64,000 nucleotides of DNA from positions 62,001-126,000 of the forward strand of contig CAXSZX010000002.1 of the NCBI GenBank assembly GCA_964242115.1, in the 5' to 3' direction. Position 1 is the first letter of the stretch; each line of letters opens with the position of its first letter. This document shows positions 8,252 through 16,946 of this stretch, one piece after another. The notes under the pieces are model-generated. The model ran no database searches, was not told the origin of the DNA, and worked only from the letters and a program-made list of their open reading frames with translations. Position numbers and translations under genes: made by a program. The DNA comes from BOG-908 sp964242115 (lineage in GTDB: Bacteria > Pseudomonadota > Alphaproteobacteria > Acetobacterales > Acetobacteraceae).

Positions 8252-11200
8252 ATGCCGGCAAAATGTGTTGCCTGGTGCCTGTTGTGCTTGGCTTTTGTCC
8301 TCAGGCCGATCTTGCCAGCTTACGCTTCCAGCCTTCGTATCTCGCCTGCGTCTGCGGAGCGCAGCAGTGGCGAGATCGAGGCCGATTACGGCATGTCTCA
8401 CCTGTTCATCGATGAGGTGGCGCACGACTCTGTCCCAATCACCATCTTCTTCGATCCGCAGGCACCCGACGTTGTGGAAGCCGACGTGTTCACCAACCTC
8501 GATCGGCGCGACCTTGCAACCGTCATGGTCGGTTCCGAGAGCGTGGAAGAAGGCATCAGCCCGCCGCTGGGAAACACGATCGACGTCGGCGACGAGCGCC
8601 ACTACTACCACGCCGTTCGCATGCAGCCGGTCCCCGGCGGCTACCAGGTCACACTCGCTGCCAGCAAGACTGGCGCCTACCGCGTCACTGCGCGCTACCG
8701 TGTAGCCAGTGACCCTGCCGGCACCTGGCACTGGTATGACAATGAGGCCAGCGCACCGGGCGTCTTCAAGCGCGATTTCGCCATCGTCGTCTCGCCGGCA
8801 AAGGCGCGCGACGTCCAGCTCTACGAAGCCAACCCGCTGAGCACCGCCGCAAGCGGCACTTCTCCCGCGCAACGCGGCACCTTCGCCGCGATGTCTGCAC
8901 CAGCCTCCGGCACGGGCGCGCATTTCAGTTTGGAGTATTTGCAGCAACTCGGCGTCAACACGCTGTGGCTGCAGCCGATCCATCCGCGCGGCATCGCCGG
9001 CCGCCTGACTGATCCTACGACCGGACAGGCCTTCGCGCTGGGAAGTCCCTACGCGGTGAAAAACTACTTTGCAGTGATGCCACTGATGGCATCCGGACTT
9101 CTTCCCGGCGCAAGCATGGCCGAGAACGACAATGCTGCAGGCCGCGCGTTGGCAATGACCGAGTTCCAGACGTTTGCGCGTAAGGCGGCGACGAAGGGCA
9201 TTGGCCTGTTCCTCGACGTGCCGTTCAACCACGCTGCACACGATTTGGAGATGGCGCCGGCCGGCGTGCGTTACTGGGCGGACAAGGCGATACCAGACAC
9301 CACGCCCGTCAGCGCGGTGGAAGCACGCGTGTTCTCGCGCGCCGGTGAGTACGACATGCGGGCAAGCGGCGCCGACGACGTGGCGGATGCGCCAGACCGC
9401 TTCGACTTCGGCAAATGGACCGACGTGGCCGACTTTTTCTTCGGCCGTTACGCCGCGCTGGTTGCCAACCAGTCCGATGCCGGCGCCTACCAGAACGAAG
9501 CCGACTGGTTCGACTACAGCGTGGGTAGCGAGACCGCCAGCGGCGACGCGTCTGGCCATTTCGACCATGTCACGCAGGGCCTCTGGCGCTACTTCGGTGA
9601 CTACCTTCAGTTCTGGCTCGGCCAGACCGGCTATCCTGGCAACAGCCGGCACGCAGCGCTGAACGTTGCGGGCGGCATTTCCGGGCTGCGCGCCGATTTC
9701 GCACAGGGGTTGCCGCCGCAGGCTTGGGAGTACATCGTCAACCGCACGCGGGCGCGGCGGTGGGACTTCGTGTTCATGGCAGAGAGCCTGGATGGCGGGC
9801 ATGTCGGCTACCGCTCCGCCCGGCACTTCGACATCATCAACGACAGCCTGGTCAGCGACCTGCACGGTGCCACCACCGCGACAGACCTGCAGCACATGTT
9901 CGCGGCGCGCAGCTTCTACGGCGACGCGCTGATCCTGCTCAACACCACCTCACAAGACGAGGACAGCTACCGCGACCCCTACCAGGGCGCGCTCCGTTTC
10001 GCCGTGAACAGCGCGATGTACGGCGCCACGCTGATCTTCCCGGGGCAGGAGCTGGGCCTGGCCGGCACCATCGTGCCGCCGTCCGGCGCATCGGACCCGT
10101 CCGCCGGCGCGCCGTTCGGCTACGAGCGCTACGAGACGGATACGAACTTCCACAAGCCGATCCCGCAGTTCCTGACCTACAACTCCATGATGCCGCTATG
10201 GCGCCAGCTCGACCGCAGCGGCGGCGACGCGCATCACCTGCTCTCCTTCTACACCGCCGTGTCGCACGCGCGTATGCAGAGCGCCGCGTTGCGCAGCAAG
10301 TGGAGCTCGCCTCTCAGCCTGCAGGGTGGCGGCGCCGCGGACAACATCTTTGCTGTCGGCAAGACCGCACAGCCCGGCGGCGACCCCGCCAAGACCGACG
10401 TGGTGTTCGCGTTCGTCAACCTCGACCTGAGATCGGCGAGCACCACTCCGCCTGGGCGCAGCTTCGACGTCGACGTGCCGTTTGGCGGCGCCAACATATT
10501 CGGCATCCGCCGCGACCACCGCTACCAGGTCAGAAACATCGCCGCTACCGCGGTGAACGAACGCAAGACCTGCCTTTGGCCCGACAGCGTCACGGGTGCC
10601 AACCTGCTTGCCAACGGCATCTACGTTTCGCTCAACCGCCTGCCGGACAACGACGCCGGATGGTCTACGTCCCCATACGAGGCGCAGTACCTCAAGCTGA
10701 TCGACCTCACCGCGTCGCCGAAGGCTTGCAGCGCCACCGCGCCCGATGCCGCAGGCAACACTTCGCCCGATGCCGCAGGCAACACTTCGCCCGGTGCCGC
10801 AGGCAACACTTCGCCCGGTGCCGCAGGCAACACTTCGCCCGGTGCCGCAGGCGACGCTTCGCACGGTGCAAGCAATGACGGCGCGGTGACGCAACCCGGT
10901 TCGAGGCAGGCCGTGCTCACCCGTTCCTACGACAACGGCCGCACCGGCGCGAACACCGCCGAGCGCGTGCTGACCCCCGATGCAATCCGCGCGCGGGGCC
11001 TCACCCGCGCGTTCTCGCTGGTGCTGGCCGGTGACGACCCGCGCATCGAGGCGCAGCCGCTCTACGTCCCCGGCGTCAGCATGCCGGACGGCAAGGTGCA
11101 CGACGTTGTCTATGCATTCTCGATGTCGAACCACGTCTGGGCGTTCGACGCGGACAGCGGCGCCGCACTCTGGCCGCACCCGGTCTCGCTCGGCGCGCCG

Positions 11201-12685
11201 TTCCTGCCGGCGTCCGGCGACGCGGTGGACGTCTACGGCATCAACCGTTCGTTCGGCATCCTCAGCACGCCGGTGATCGACCGCGGCGCAGGCCTCATCT
11301 ACGCCGTGGCCTGGATCGTCGATGGCCATGGCGACCGTCAGCTGCACCTCAACGCGCTGCGGCTGAGCGACGGCGCGGCGCCGCCAGGCAAGACGCAGCC
11401 GCTGCCGGTGCAGGCGACCGCCGTCAACGCGGCCGGACAAACCGTGTCGCTCAGCCAGGTGCAGAAGCAGCGCGCGGCGCTGCTGCTGGTGCCGCTGTCC
11501 GATGCGCCGGATCCGCACCACCACAAGATGCTCTACGTCGCCACCACGGGCGACGATGAACCTCCGTCTCAGCCGGACGCAACGCTCGGTCACCACGGCT
11601 GGGTGGTGGCGTTCGATGTCGACGATTGGCATCAGGCAGGCGCCTGGACGTCCACGCCAAGCAGTTTCGGCGGCGGCATCTGGCAGGGCGCGCAAGGCCT
11701 GTCCGCAGACGACTCCGGCAACGTCTACGCGCTGACCTCAAACGGTGGCTATCTCGTCGGCGCCAACGGCAGCATTACCGACTTCAACGGCCGCAGCGAC
11801 CACGCGGAGAGCTTCGTGCGGCTCACGCTGCACAACAACGCGCACGGCACGTCGCTCGACCTCGCCGACTGGTTCACGCCGTTTCGCGACGCGGACCGCC
11901 GGGACTGGACCATTCCCGACGTGATGCCGTTCCGCCGCGGCTACGACTACGCGGACCAGGACCTAGGATCGAGCGGCCCGGTGCTGCCGCCCGGCACGGA
12001 CCTGGTGCTGGGCGCCGGCAAGGATGGCGTGCTTTACGCCGTGGACCGGAACGACATGGGCCGCACGGTGGGCGATCTCTCGAAGCTCGCGACTCCACCT
12101 GTTTTCCTGACCTACGACCCCGATACCGCCAACCCTGCCTACGCGGGGGCGACGCCCTCCGGAAACCTGGACTTCAAGCCGCAACCAGGCTTCAAGACGC
12201 ACCACCTGCACGGCTCGCCGGTGTATTGGCAGAGCGCATCGCATGGCGGCATGCTGTTCGCCTGGGGCGAGAACGCGCAACTGCGCGCGTTCTCGATGAC
12301 GCAGGGTGGACGGACGAAGCTGCTTGCCCACAGCACCGCCGTCGCCTCCGCTGCACTGGCGCAAGACGCAGGCAGCATCGGCGGCATGCCAGGCGGCATG
12401 CTTACGCTATCGGCAAACGGCAAAGACGCGGGTGTCGTCTGGGGAACTGCACCGCTGAACGGCGACGCCAACACGGATCCGGTGGCGGGCGTGATACGCG
12501 CCTACGATGCGACGAACTTCGCCTCGGCCTCAGGCAGCCGACCGGCAACGTTGCGGTTGCTTTGGGAACAGGCAGGGTTCAGCTACAGCAAATTCTGTCC
12601 GCCGGTGGTTGCCGACGGGCGGCTGCTGGTGCCGACTTACGACGGTCGGATCGACGTGTATCGGCTGAGCGCTGCACAGAAATAG
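8252..12685 (+). CDS. Secreted GH13 amylase fused to a PQQ-type beta-propeller
   Basis: 1477 residues, exported. The ATG at 8252 follows a strong GGAGGA and opens a signal peptide (MPAKCVAWCLLCLAFVLRP, cleavage near PAYA-SS). Domains in order: N-terminal beta-sandwich (to ~210); GH13 barrel with region I DVPFNHAA, region II GLRADFAQGL (nucleophile Asp), region III FMAESLDGG (Glu) and region IV TTSQDED (Asp); a C-terminal amylase beta domain; a low-complexity linker of five octapeptide repeats (DNA 10741-10860); then a ~600-residue propeller beginning SYDNGRTGANTAER with repeats such as VYAFSMSNHVWAFDADSG and DLVLGAGKDGVLYAVDRND, typical of PQQ/WD-like quinoprotein folds. No cytochrome CxxCH was seen. 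The fusion is unusual. The role is inferred to be extracellular or periplasmic glucan processing with a scaffold or binding propeller. Confidence 0.85.
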   Translation: MPAKCVAWCLLCLAFVLRPILPAYASSLRISPASAERSSGEIEADYGMSHLFIDEVAHDSVPITIFFDPQAPDVVEADVFTNLDRRDLATVMVGSESVEEGISPPLGNTIDVGDERHYYHAVRMQPVPGGYQVTLAASKTGAYRVTARYRVASDPAGTWHWYDNEASAPGVFKRDFAIVVSPAKARDVQLYEANPLSTAASGTSPAQRGTFAAMSAPASGTGAHFSLEYLQQLGVNTLWLQPIHPRGIAGRLTDPTTGQAFALGSPYAVKNYFAVMPLMASGLLPGASMAENDNAAGRALAMTEFQTFARKAATKGIGLFLDVPFNHAAHDLEMAPAGVRYWADKAIPDTTPVSAVEARVFSRAGEYDMRASGADDVADAPDRFDFGKWTDVADFFFGRYAALVANQSDAGAYQNEADWFDYSVGSETASGDASGHFDHVTQGLWRYFGDYLQFWLGQTGYPGNSRHAALNVAGGISGLRADFAQGLPPQAWEYIVNRTRARRWDFVFMAESLDGGHVGYRSARHFDIINDSLVSDLHGATTATDLQHMFAARSFYGDALILLNTTSQDEDSYRDPYQGALRFAVNSAMYGATLIFPGQELGLAGTIVPPSGASDPSAGAPFGYERYETDTNFHKPIPQFLTYNSMMPLWRQLDRSGGDAHHLLSFYTAVSHARMQSAALRSKWSSPLSLQGGGAADNIFAVGKTAQPGGDPAKTDVVFAFVNLDLRSASTTPPGRSFDVDVPFGGANIFGIRRDHRYQVRNIAATAVNERKTCLWPDSVTGANLLANGIYVSLNRLPDNDAGWSTSPYEAQYLKLIDLTASPKACSATAPDAAGNTSPDAAGNTSPGAAGNTSPGAAGNTSPGAAGDASHGASNDGAVTQPGSRQAVLTRSYDNGRTGANTAERVLTPDAIRARGLTRAFSLVLAGDDPRIEAQPLYVPGVSMPDGKVHDVVYAFSMSNHVWAFDADSGAALWPHPVSLGAPFLPASGDAVDVYGINRSFGILSTPVIDRGAGLIYAVAWIVDGHGDRQLHLNALRLSDGAAPPGKTQPLPVQATAVNAAGQTVSLSQVQKQRAALLLVPLSDAPDPHHHKMLYVATTGDDEPPSQPDATLGHHGWVVAFDVDDWHQAGAWTSTPSSFGGGIWQGAQGLSADDSGNVYALTSNGGYLVGANGSITDFNGRSDHAESFVRLTLHNNAHGTSLDLADWFTPFRDADRRDWTIPDVMPFRRGYDYADQDLGSSGPVLPPGTDLVLGAGKDGVLYAVDRNDMGRTVGDLSKLATPPVFLTYDPDTANPAYAGATPSGNLDFKPQPGFKTHHLHGSPVYWQSASHGGMLFAWGENAQLRAFSMTQGGRTKLLAHSTAVASAALAQDAGSIGGMPGGMLTLSANGKDAGVVWGTAPLNGDANTDPVAGVIRAYDATNFASASGSRPATLRLLWEQAGFSYSKFCPPVVADGRLLVPTYDGRIDVYRLSAAQK
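10741..10860 (+). repeat. 24-bp tandem repeat, five units, coding linker
   Basis: Five consecutive 24-base units beginning GCCCGATGCCGCAGG or GCCCGGTGCCGCAGG encode an octapeptide related to PGAAGNTS. They lie between the amylase and propeller modules of the fusion gene. Units 1-2 and 3-4 are identical pairs; unit 5 is diverged. Copy number is probably variable between strains. Confidence 0.95.
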
Positions 12686-12830
12686 GCAAGGCAAGCGAAG
12701 GCGTTTTTTTTCGAGAGAAAGAAGCTACGGCTGTCGCGGACGGGTAAAACAACACGCTTCACCACGGCGCACCCGACGGGAGCAAAAGTTTTTTGGTTCT
12801 TTTTTTCAAAAAAGAACCGCTTGCTTGCCT
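12685..12830. repeat. Nested-palindrome intergenic repeat, copy 4
   Basis: Full copy between convergent genes. The left edge is fused to the amylase stop (TAGGCAAGGCAAGCG) and the right edge to the cysI stop (TAA followed by GGCAAGCAAGCGG on the minus strand). The left core has CGGCTGTCGCGGACGGG; the right arm is a perfect type-A hairpin. Confidence 0.9.
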
Positions 12831-14530
12831 TAGGCGGCCGACCTCGCCTCCGGCAACAAGCCCGCCACCGCCTCCTGCCCCACCCGGTTGCAAAAATCCC
12901 CGAACCCCTCGCCAGCAACCCCGACGGCTGACCAAGCGGCGAACAACGGGTCGAACGTGCTGATCACCTCGGCATGCGCCACCTTCTCGCGCAGCTTGAA
13001 GCTGAGGCGCGTGCCTTCGAAGTCGCCACCCACATAGATCGCGTAGAAGCCAGGCATGCGGCCGACGATGCCGATGTCGCCGGCATAGGTGCGCGCGCAG
13101 CCGTTGGGACAGCCGGTAATACGCACGCTGACTCGGCGATCCTGCAAGTTGTGCAGGGCGAGGAGCGCGTCGATGCCGCCGACGATCTCGGGGTGCATGC
13201 GCTCGGCCTCGGTCAGCGCCAGGCCGCAGGTCGGCAGCGCCGGGCAGGACAGCGCGTACTGCGCCATGGGCGAGAGCGTCTCGGCGGTGGCGACGTGGTG
13301 CTCGGCGAGCAACGCGTCGATGGCGGGCCGGTGGGCCGGCGCGATGTCGGACAGGATCACGTCCTGCTGCGGCGTCATGATGTAGTTGGGCGCAAAACGC
13401 TCGCCGATCTGGCGCAACGCAGTGCGCAGCCGGTTACCGCAGCGCTGCGTGTGGCCGCCATCGACAATTCGTCCGGCCGCCACCGGAATGCCAAGCCATA
13501 GATTGCCGTCGCCCTGCTCGTGCCAGCCGAGTAGGTCGGGCACCTCCAGCTTCATCGGCCGGGCGTCCTCGAAAGGGCGGCCGTAATAGGCGGCCAGCGT
13601 CTCGCGCACCCAGGGCAGGCCGCGGTCGTCCATCACGTATTTAAGCCGGGCGCGCCGGCGGTTGGTGCGGTCGCCGTTGTCGCGCTGCAGCTTGATCACT
13701 GCTTCGACCATCGGGATCAGGTCGTCCGGACCCACGAAGGCGATAGGGGTCGCCAGGCGCGGGTAGGTGCGGGCGTTGTTGTGGGTCATGCCCAGCCCGC
13801 CGCCGATGGCGATGTTGTAGCCGAGCAGCGTGTCGCCATCGAACTTGGCGACGATGCCGAGGTCGTTGGTCAGCACGTCGATGGTGTTGTCGGCCTCGTG
13901 GGTGATGCCGACCTTGAACTTCCTCGGCAGATAGGTCGGGCCGTAGAGAGGCTCGTCCTCTTCGGCGTCGCCACGCGGCGCCTCGTCGAGGAAGATCTCG
14001 TAATAGGCGCGCGATTTCGGCTTGAGGTGCTCGGACAGCATGCGTGCGTCGGCTTCGATGCGAGCCTGGCGGGCGTCGTGATAGGGCGACGGGCTGGCCA
14101 TGATGTTGCGCACCACGTCGCCGCAGGCGGACATGGTGGTGAGCAGCGTGTGGTTGATGTCGGCGATGGCCGGCTTGAGGTCGCCCTTGAGGATGCCGTG
14201 AAACTGGATGCCCTGGCGGACGGTGATGCGGATGGACCCGTTGGCACGGGTGTCGGCCAGGCGATCGAAATAAAGATACTGCGCTGTGGTCATGCGGCCG
14301 CCGGGCATGCGGCAGCGAAGCATGAACTGGTATTCCTTCTCCAGCCCGTGCTGCTTGCGGTCGGTGGCGGTGTCGCGGTCGAACTGCTCGTAGCTGCCGT
14401 GGAATTTCAGCAGCTGGTAGGCGTCCTCGCTGACCTGGATGCCGCCTTCTGCCAGCTCGGTCGCGAGCGTGCCGCGCAGGCGGTGGCTTTCAGTCTTCAG
14501 TGTCTCGACGGCGGATAGTTTTGCGGTCAT
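12830..14530 (-). CDS. cysI: Sulfite reductase hemoprotein subunit
   Basis: 566 residues, cytoplasmic. Six-electron reduction of sulfite to sulfide in cysteine synthesis, using siroheme and a 4Fe-4S cluster. The cluster/siroheme ligand motifs are visible near the C-terminus: SCPALPTCGLAL (C-x5-C) and TGCPNGCARTYAG (C-x3-C). Siroheme/substrate-binding repeats include IRITVRQGIQFHGILKG and GYNIAIGGGLGMTHNN. The length matches CysI. No CysJ flavoprotein gene is adjacent, so the electron donor is encoded elsewhere. It follows the Rrf2 regulator gene on the same strand after ~300 bases, and the siroheme synthase gene is 4 kb away, consistent with local sulfur-assimilation clustering. The start ATG 14528-14530 is the only good in-frame start. 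Confidence 0.95.
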   Translation of the reverse strand: MTAKLSAVETLKTESHRLRGTLATELAEGGIQVSEDAYQLLKFHGSYEQFDRDTATDRKQHGLEKEYQFMLRCRMPGGRMTTAQYLYFDRLADTRANGSIRITVRQGIQFHGILKGDLKPAIADINHTLLTTMSACGDVVRNIMASPSPYHDARQARIEADARMLSEHLKPKSRAYYEIFLDEAPRGDAEEDEPLYGPTYLPRKFKVGITHEADNTIDVLTNDLGIVAKFDGDTLLGYNIAIGGGLGMTHNNARTYPRLATPIAFVGPDDLIPMVEAVIKLQRDNGDRTNRRRARLKYVMDDRGLPWVRETLAAYYGRPFEDARPMKLEVPDLLGWHEQGDGNLWLGIPVAAGRIVDGGHTQRCGNRLRTALRQIGERFAPNYIMTPQQDVILSDIAPAHRPAIDALLAEHHVATAETLSPMAQYALSCPALPTCGLALTEAERMHPEIVGGIDALLALHNLQDRRVSVRITGCPNGCARTYAGDIGIVGRMPGFYAIYVGGDFEGTRLSFKLREKVAHAEVISTFDPLFAAWSAVGVAGEGFGDFCNRVGQEAVAGLLPEARSAA

Positions 14531-14776
14531 GCGGAGCCTCGGTAGCGGGCGTCAGTTTCGACTACGTGGAGAGGACGGGTGCGTTTCCCAGGCCTGCGAC
14601 GCCGTCTGCGGTTATTTCCACGTTATCGGATCGGGGTTCCCAGTTATCAACAGCTCTGGAGAGCATATCTGCCGCCAGCAGCAGGAGTGCGTCATGGCGG
14701 GTATGAGGCGGAGAAGCAGCACCGGCCCGGTTACAGCGTCGTCCGAGTGTCCATCGAGCCCATGGCCGCAACACGC

Positions 14777-14832
14777 CGCGACAGCGCGCCCATGAGTTTT
14801 TTGCTTCTTTCCTTCAAAAAAGAAGCGCTTGC
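14777..14832. repeat. Nested-palindrome intergenic repeat, copy 5 (one arm)
   Basis: Only one arm (14790-14832: GTTTTTTGCTTC, CTTCAAAAAAGAAGCGC) and half of the core (CGCGACAGCG at 14777-14786) remain. Its outer edge meets the stop codon of the Rrf2 gene (TAGGCAAGCGC on the minus strand). The rest of the 14531-14776 gap shows no gene. Confidence 0.75.
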
Positions 14833-15282
14833 CTATATGGAGAACGTGATAGGCTCCAATAGCGGCCGAGCCAGCCCCGCAGCTTCCGCCCGCCGCACCA
14901 GGTCTTCGAGCGTCAGCCCGCGCAGCCGGGTGGCAACGTCGCGGTCGAGGTCTCCCCAGAGCAGCGAGACCACCTTCTCCAGCAGGTCGCCCTTCGGCCC
15001 GTCCTCGGCCGGGTGGTCCTCGCACAGGGCGGTGCGGACGACCTCGTCGAGGTGGATGTCGCGGCGCGGGCGGCCCAGGCGATACCCGCCGCGCGGGCCG
15101 CGGATGCTCTCCAGCAGCCCAGAGCGTGACAGGGTCTGCAGCAGCGGCTCGATACCCCGGCGGGCCAGGCCTGCGCGCTCGGCAATGTCGGCCGCGCTGA
15201 CGGTGCTGGTTCGGCCGGCGTGGAAGGCGACGTCGAGGATGATCAGCACGGCCAGCATGCCGCGGTCGCGCCGGACGATCAT
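14833..15282 (-). CDS. Rrf2-family transcriptional regulator, probably of sulfur/cysteine genes
   Basis: 149 residues. The N-terminal winged helix-turn-helix is typical of Rrf2 proteins (AADIAERAGLARRGIEPLL, then the wing LLESIRGPRGGYRLGRP with the hallmark RGPRGGY). The usual Cys cluster of Fe-S Rrf2 members (IscR type) is missing; only one Cys (ALCEDH) is seen, so it is closer to the CymR-like cluster-free group. Transcribed divergently from cysK across 96 bases and upstream of cysI, so control of both is the natural inference. Direct evidence of a binding site was not found. Confidence 0.85.
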   Translation of the reverse strand: MIVRRDRGMLAVLIILDVAFHAGRTSTVSAADIAERAGLARRGIEPLLQTLSRSGLLESIRGPRGGYRLGRPRRDIHLDEVVRTALCEDHPAEDGPKGDLLEKVVSLLWGDLDRDVATRLRGLTLEDLVRRAEAAGLARPLLEPITFSI

Positions 15283-15378
15283 GCCGGCGGTGGGCAGCCG
15301 ATGCGGTCTGTCTGGCCCCCTCCGCGTTGGCTTGCCGATCTGCGTTTCATCGTTCCATCATCGCGCCGGGGTGTTCTC

Positions 15379-16371
15379 ATGTCCAACCGAATAGCGTCGC
15401 GCGGCCCGGTCTTCGCCGTGGCAGAACCCAGGGGGCGCATATACGACAGCGTGCTGCAAACAGTGGGCGGCACGCCGCTGGTGCGGCTGCCCAGGCTAAC
15501 GGCGGAAGACGCTCTGGTAGCCGACCTCATGCTGAAGCTGGAGTTCTTCAACCCGCTTGCCTCTGTAAAGGACCGCATCGGGCTGGGCATGGTAGACGCC
15601 GCCGAGCAGGCTGGCGAGATCACGCCCGGGGTGTCCATACTGGTGGAACCGACCAGCGGCAACACCGGCATCGCGCTTGCCTTCGTGGCGGCCGCGCGCG
15701 GCTACCGGCTGATCGTGACGATGCCGGAGAGTGCCAGCATCGAGCGGCGGCGGATGCTGCGGCTGATGGACGCCCAGGTGGAGCTGACGCCGCAGAAGCT
15801 GGGCATGGCCGGCGCCATTTCGCGCGCCGAGGAGATCGTGGCCAAGACGCCGCACGCCTGGATGCCGAAGCAGTTCGACAACCCGGCCAACCCGGCGATC
15901 CACGCCGCCACCACGGCCGAAGAGATCTGGGCAGACACCGCCGGCCAGGTGGACATGGTGGTGGCCGGCGCGGGCACCGGCGGCACGCTGACCGGCCTGG
16001 GCCGCGCGCTGAAGCCGCGCCGGCCCGGGTTGCGGATGGTGGGGGTGGAGCCGAGCGAGAGTGCCGTGCTGTCGGGCGACGAGCCGGGGCCGCACGGCAT
16101 CCAGGGGATCGGGCCGGGGTTCAAGCCGTCGGTGCTGGACATGTCGGAGATCGACGAGGTGGTGACGGTGTCAGAACGCGAATCGATTGCCGCCGCGCGG
16201 CGCTGCGCGCGAACGGAGGGGCTGCCGATCGGGATCTCGTCGGGTGGAATGCTGCACGTGGCGCTTGGGCTGGCAAAGGCGGAACACAACAAAGGCAAGA
16301 TGATCGTGGGGATCGTGCCGTCGTTTGCGGAGCGGTATTTGTCGACCGGGTTGTTTGCGGGGTTGGGGTAG
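15379..16371 (+). CDS. cysK: Cysteine synthase (O-acetylserine sulfhydrylase)
   Basis: 330 residues, cytoplasmic PLP enzyme joining sulfide to O-acetylserine. The PLP lysine is Lys64 in NPLASVKDR, and the phosphate/substrate loop PTSGNTGIALA and the glycine loop GAGTGGTLTG are intact, all as in CysK. The ATG at 15379 starts MSNRIASRGPVF; the frame is open to 15220 but the extra part overlaps the divergent promoter region. Divergent from the Rrf2 regulator. The stop TAG is fused to an intergenic repeat. Confidence 0.95.
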   Translation: MSNRIASRGPVFAVAEPRGRIYDSVLQTVGGTPLVRLPRLTAEDALVADLMLKLEFFNPLASVKDRIGLGMVDAAEQAGEITPGVSILVEPTSGNTGIALAFVAAARGYRLIVTMPESASIERRRMLRLMDAQVELTPQKLGMAGAISRAEEIVAKTPHAWMPKQFDNPANPAIHAATTAEEIWADTAGQVDMVVAGAGTGGTLTGLGRALKPRRPGLRMVGVEPSESAVLSGDEPGPHGIQGIGPGFKPSVLDMSEIDEVVTVSERESIAAARRCARTEGLPIGISSGGMLHVALGLAKAEHNKGKMIVGIVPSFAERYLSTGLFAGLG

Positions 16372-16505
16372 GAAGGAACGCCTTCTTTCTCGAGAAAAAG
16401 AAGCAAAAAGCTTTTGCTTCCGCTGTCGCGGACCTCTCCGGCGAGCGTGCGACGGCGGAAGCAAAAGCTTTTTGGTTCTTTTTTAAAAAAGAGCTGCTCG
16501 CTGAG
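16371..16505. repeat. Nested-palindrome intergenic repeat, copy 6
   Basis: Full copy with mixed arms: left arm type B (CTTCTTTCTCGAGAAAAAGAAG, a near-perfect palindrome split here at CTCGAG) and right arm type A (AGCTTTTTGGTTC). The core runs CCGCTGTCGCGGACC ... GTGCGACGGCGG, complementary across the centre. The left edge follows the cysK stop as TAGGAAGG. Confidence 0.9.
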
Positions 16506-16517
16506 GATACGTCAGAC

Positions 16518-16946
16518 ATGCGCACCGGCTACCGCTTCATGCACGTGATCGCCACGCGCTGGATGGACAACGACGTCTACGGCCACGTGAACAACGTCGT
16601 CTACTACAGCTACTTCGACACGGTGATTAACTTCTACCTGATCCGGCACGGCGGACTGGACATCCACGCCGGCGGCCAGATCGGTCTGTGCGTGGAATCG
16701 CATTGCACGTACGCAGCACCACTGGCGTTTCCGGGCAACGTCGAGGCGGCGCTGCGGGTGGAGAAGCTTGGCCGGTCCAGCGTGCGCTACGGCGTTGGGT
16801 TGTTCGCAGAAAATGCGGAGGCAGCGGCCGCGCAAGGCTGGTTCGTGCACGTGTTCGTCGATCGCGATACCCGGCGCCCTATGGAAGTGGGTGACCGTCT
16901 GCGGGGCGCGTTGGAGCAGCTGATGGTAACGGAGGCGAGCGCGTGA
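16518..16946 (+). CDS. Acyl-CoA thioesterase, YbgC/FadM (4HBT) type
   Basis: 142 residues, hot-dog fold. The 4HBT active-site region is clear: RWMDNDVYGHVNNVVYYSY (Asp plus GHVNN). It hydrolyses acyl-CoA or a related thioester; the substrate is not readable. The chosen start ATG 16518 lies just after the repeat element, with GAGGATAC upstream; a larger frame from 15327 is a shadow of cysK. The stop overlaps the next gene's GTG (GTGA), so the two are translationally coupled. Confidence 0.88.
   Translation: MRTGYRFMHVIATRWMDNDVYGHVNNVVYYSYFDTVINFYLIRHGGLDIHAGGQIGLCVESHCTYAAPLAFPGNVEAALRVEKLGRSSVRYGVGLFAENAEAAAAQGWFVHVFVDRDTRRPMEVGDRLRGALEQLMVTEASA

Noticed and set aside
10741..10860. CRISPR-like array
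   Set aside because: Units are contiguous without spacers and in frame inside a protein; it is a coding tandem repeat. No CRISPR array was found anywhere.
15327..16946. 539-residue ORF spanning cysK and the thioesterase
   Set aside because: Only its last 142 residues are real (thioesterase); the rest is an off-frame reading of cysK plus the repeat.
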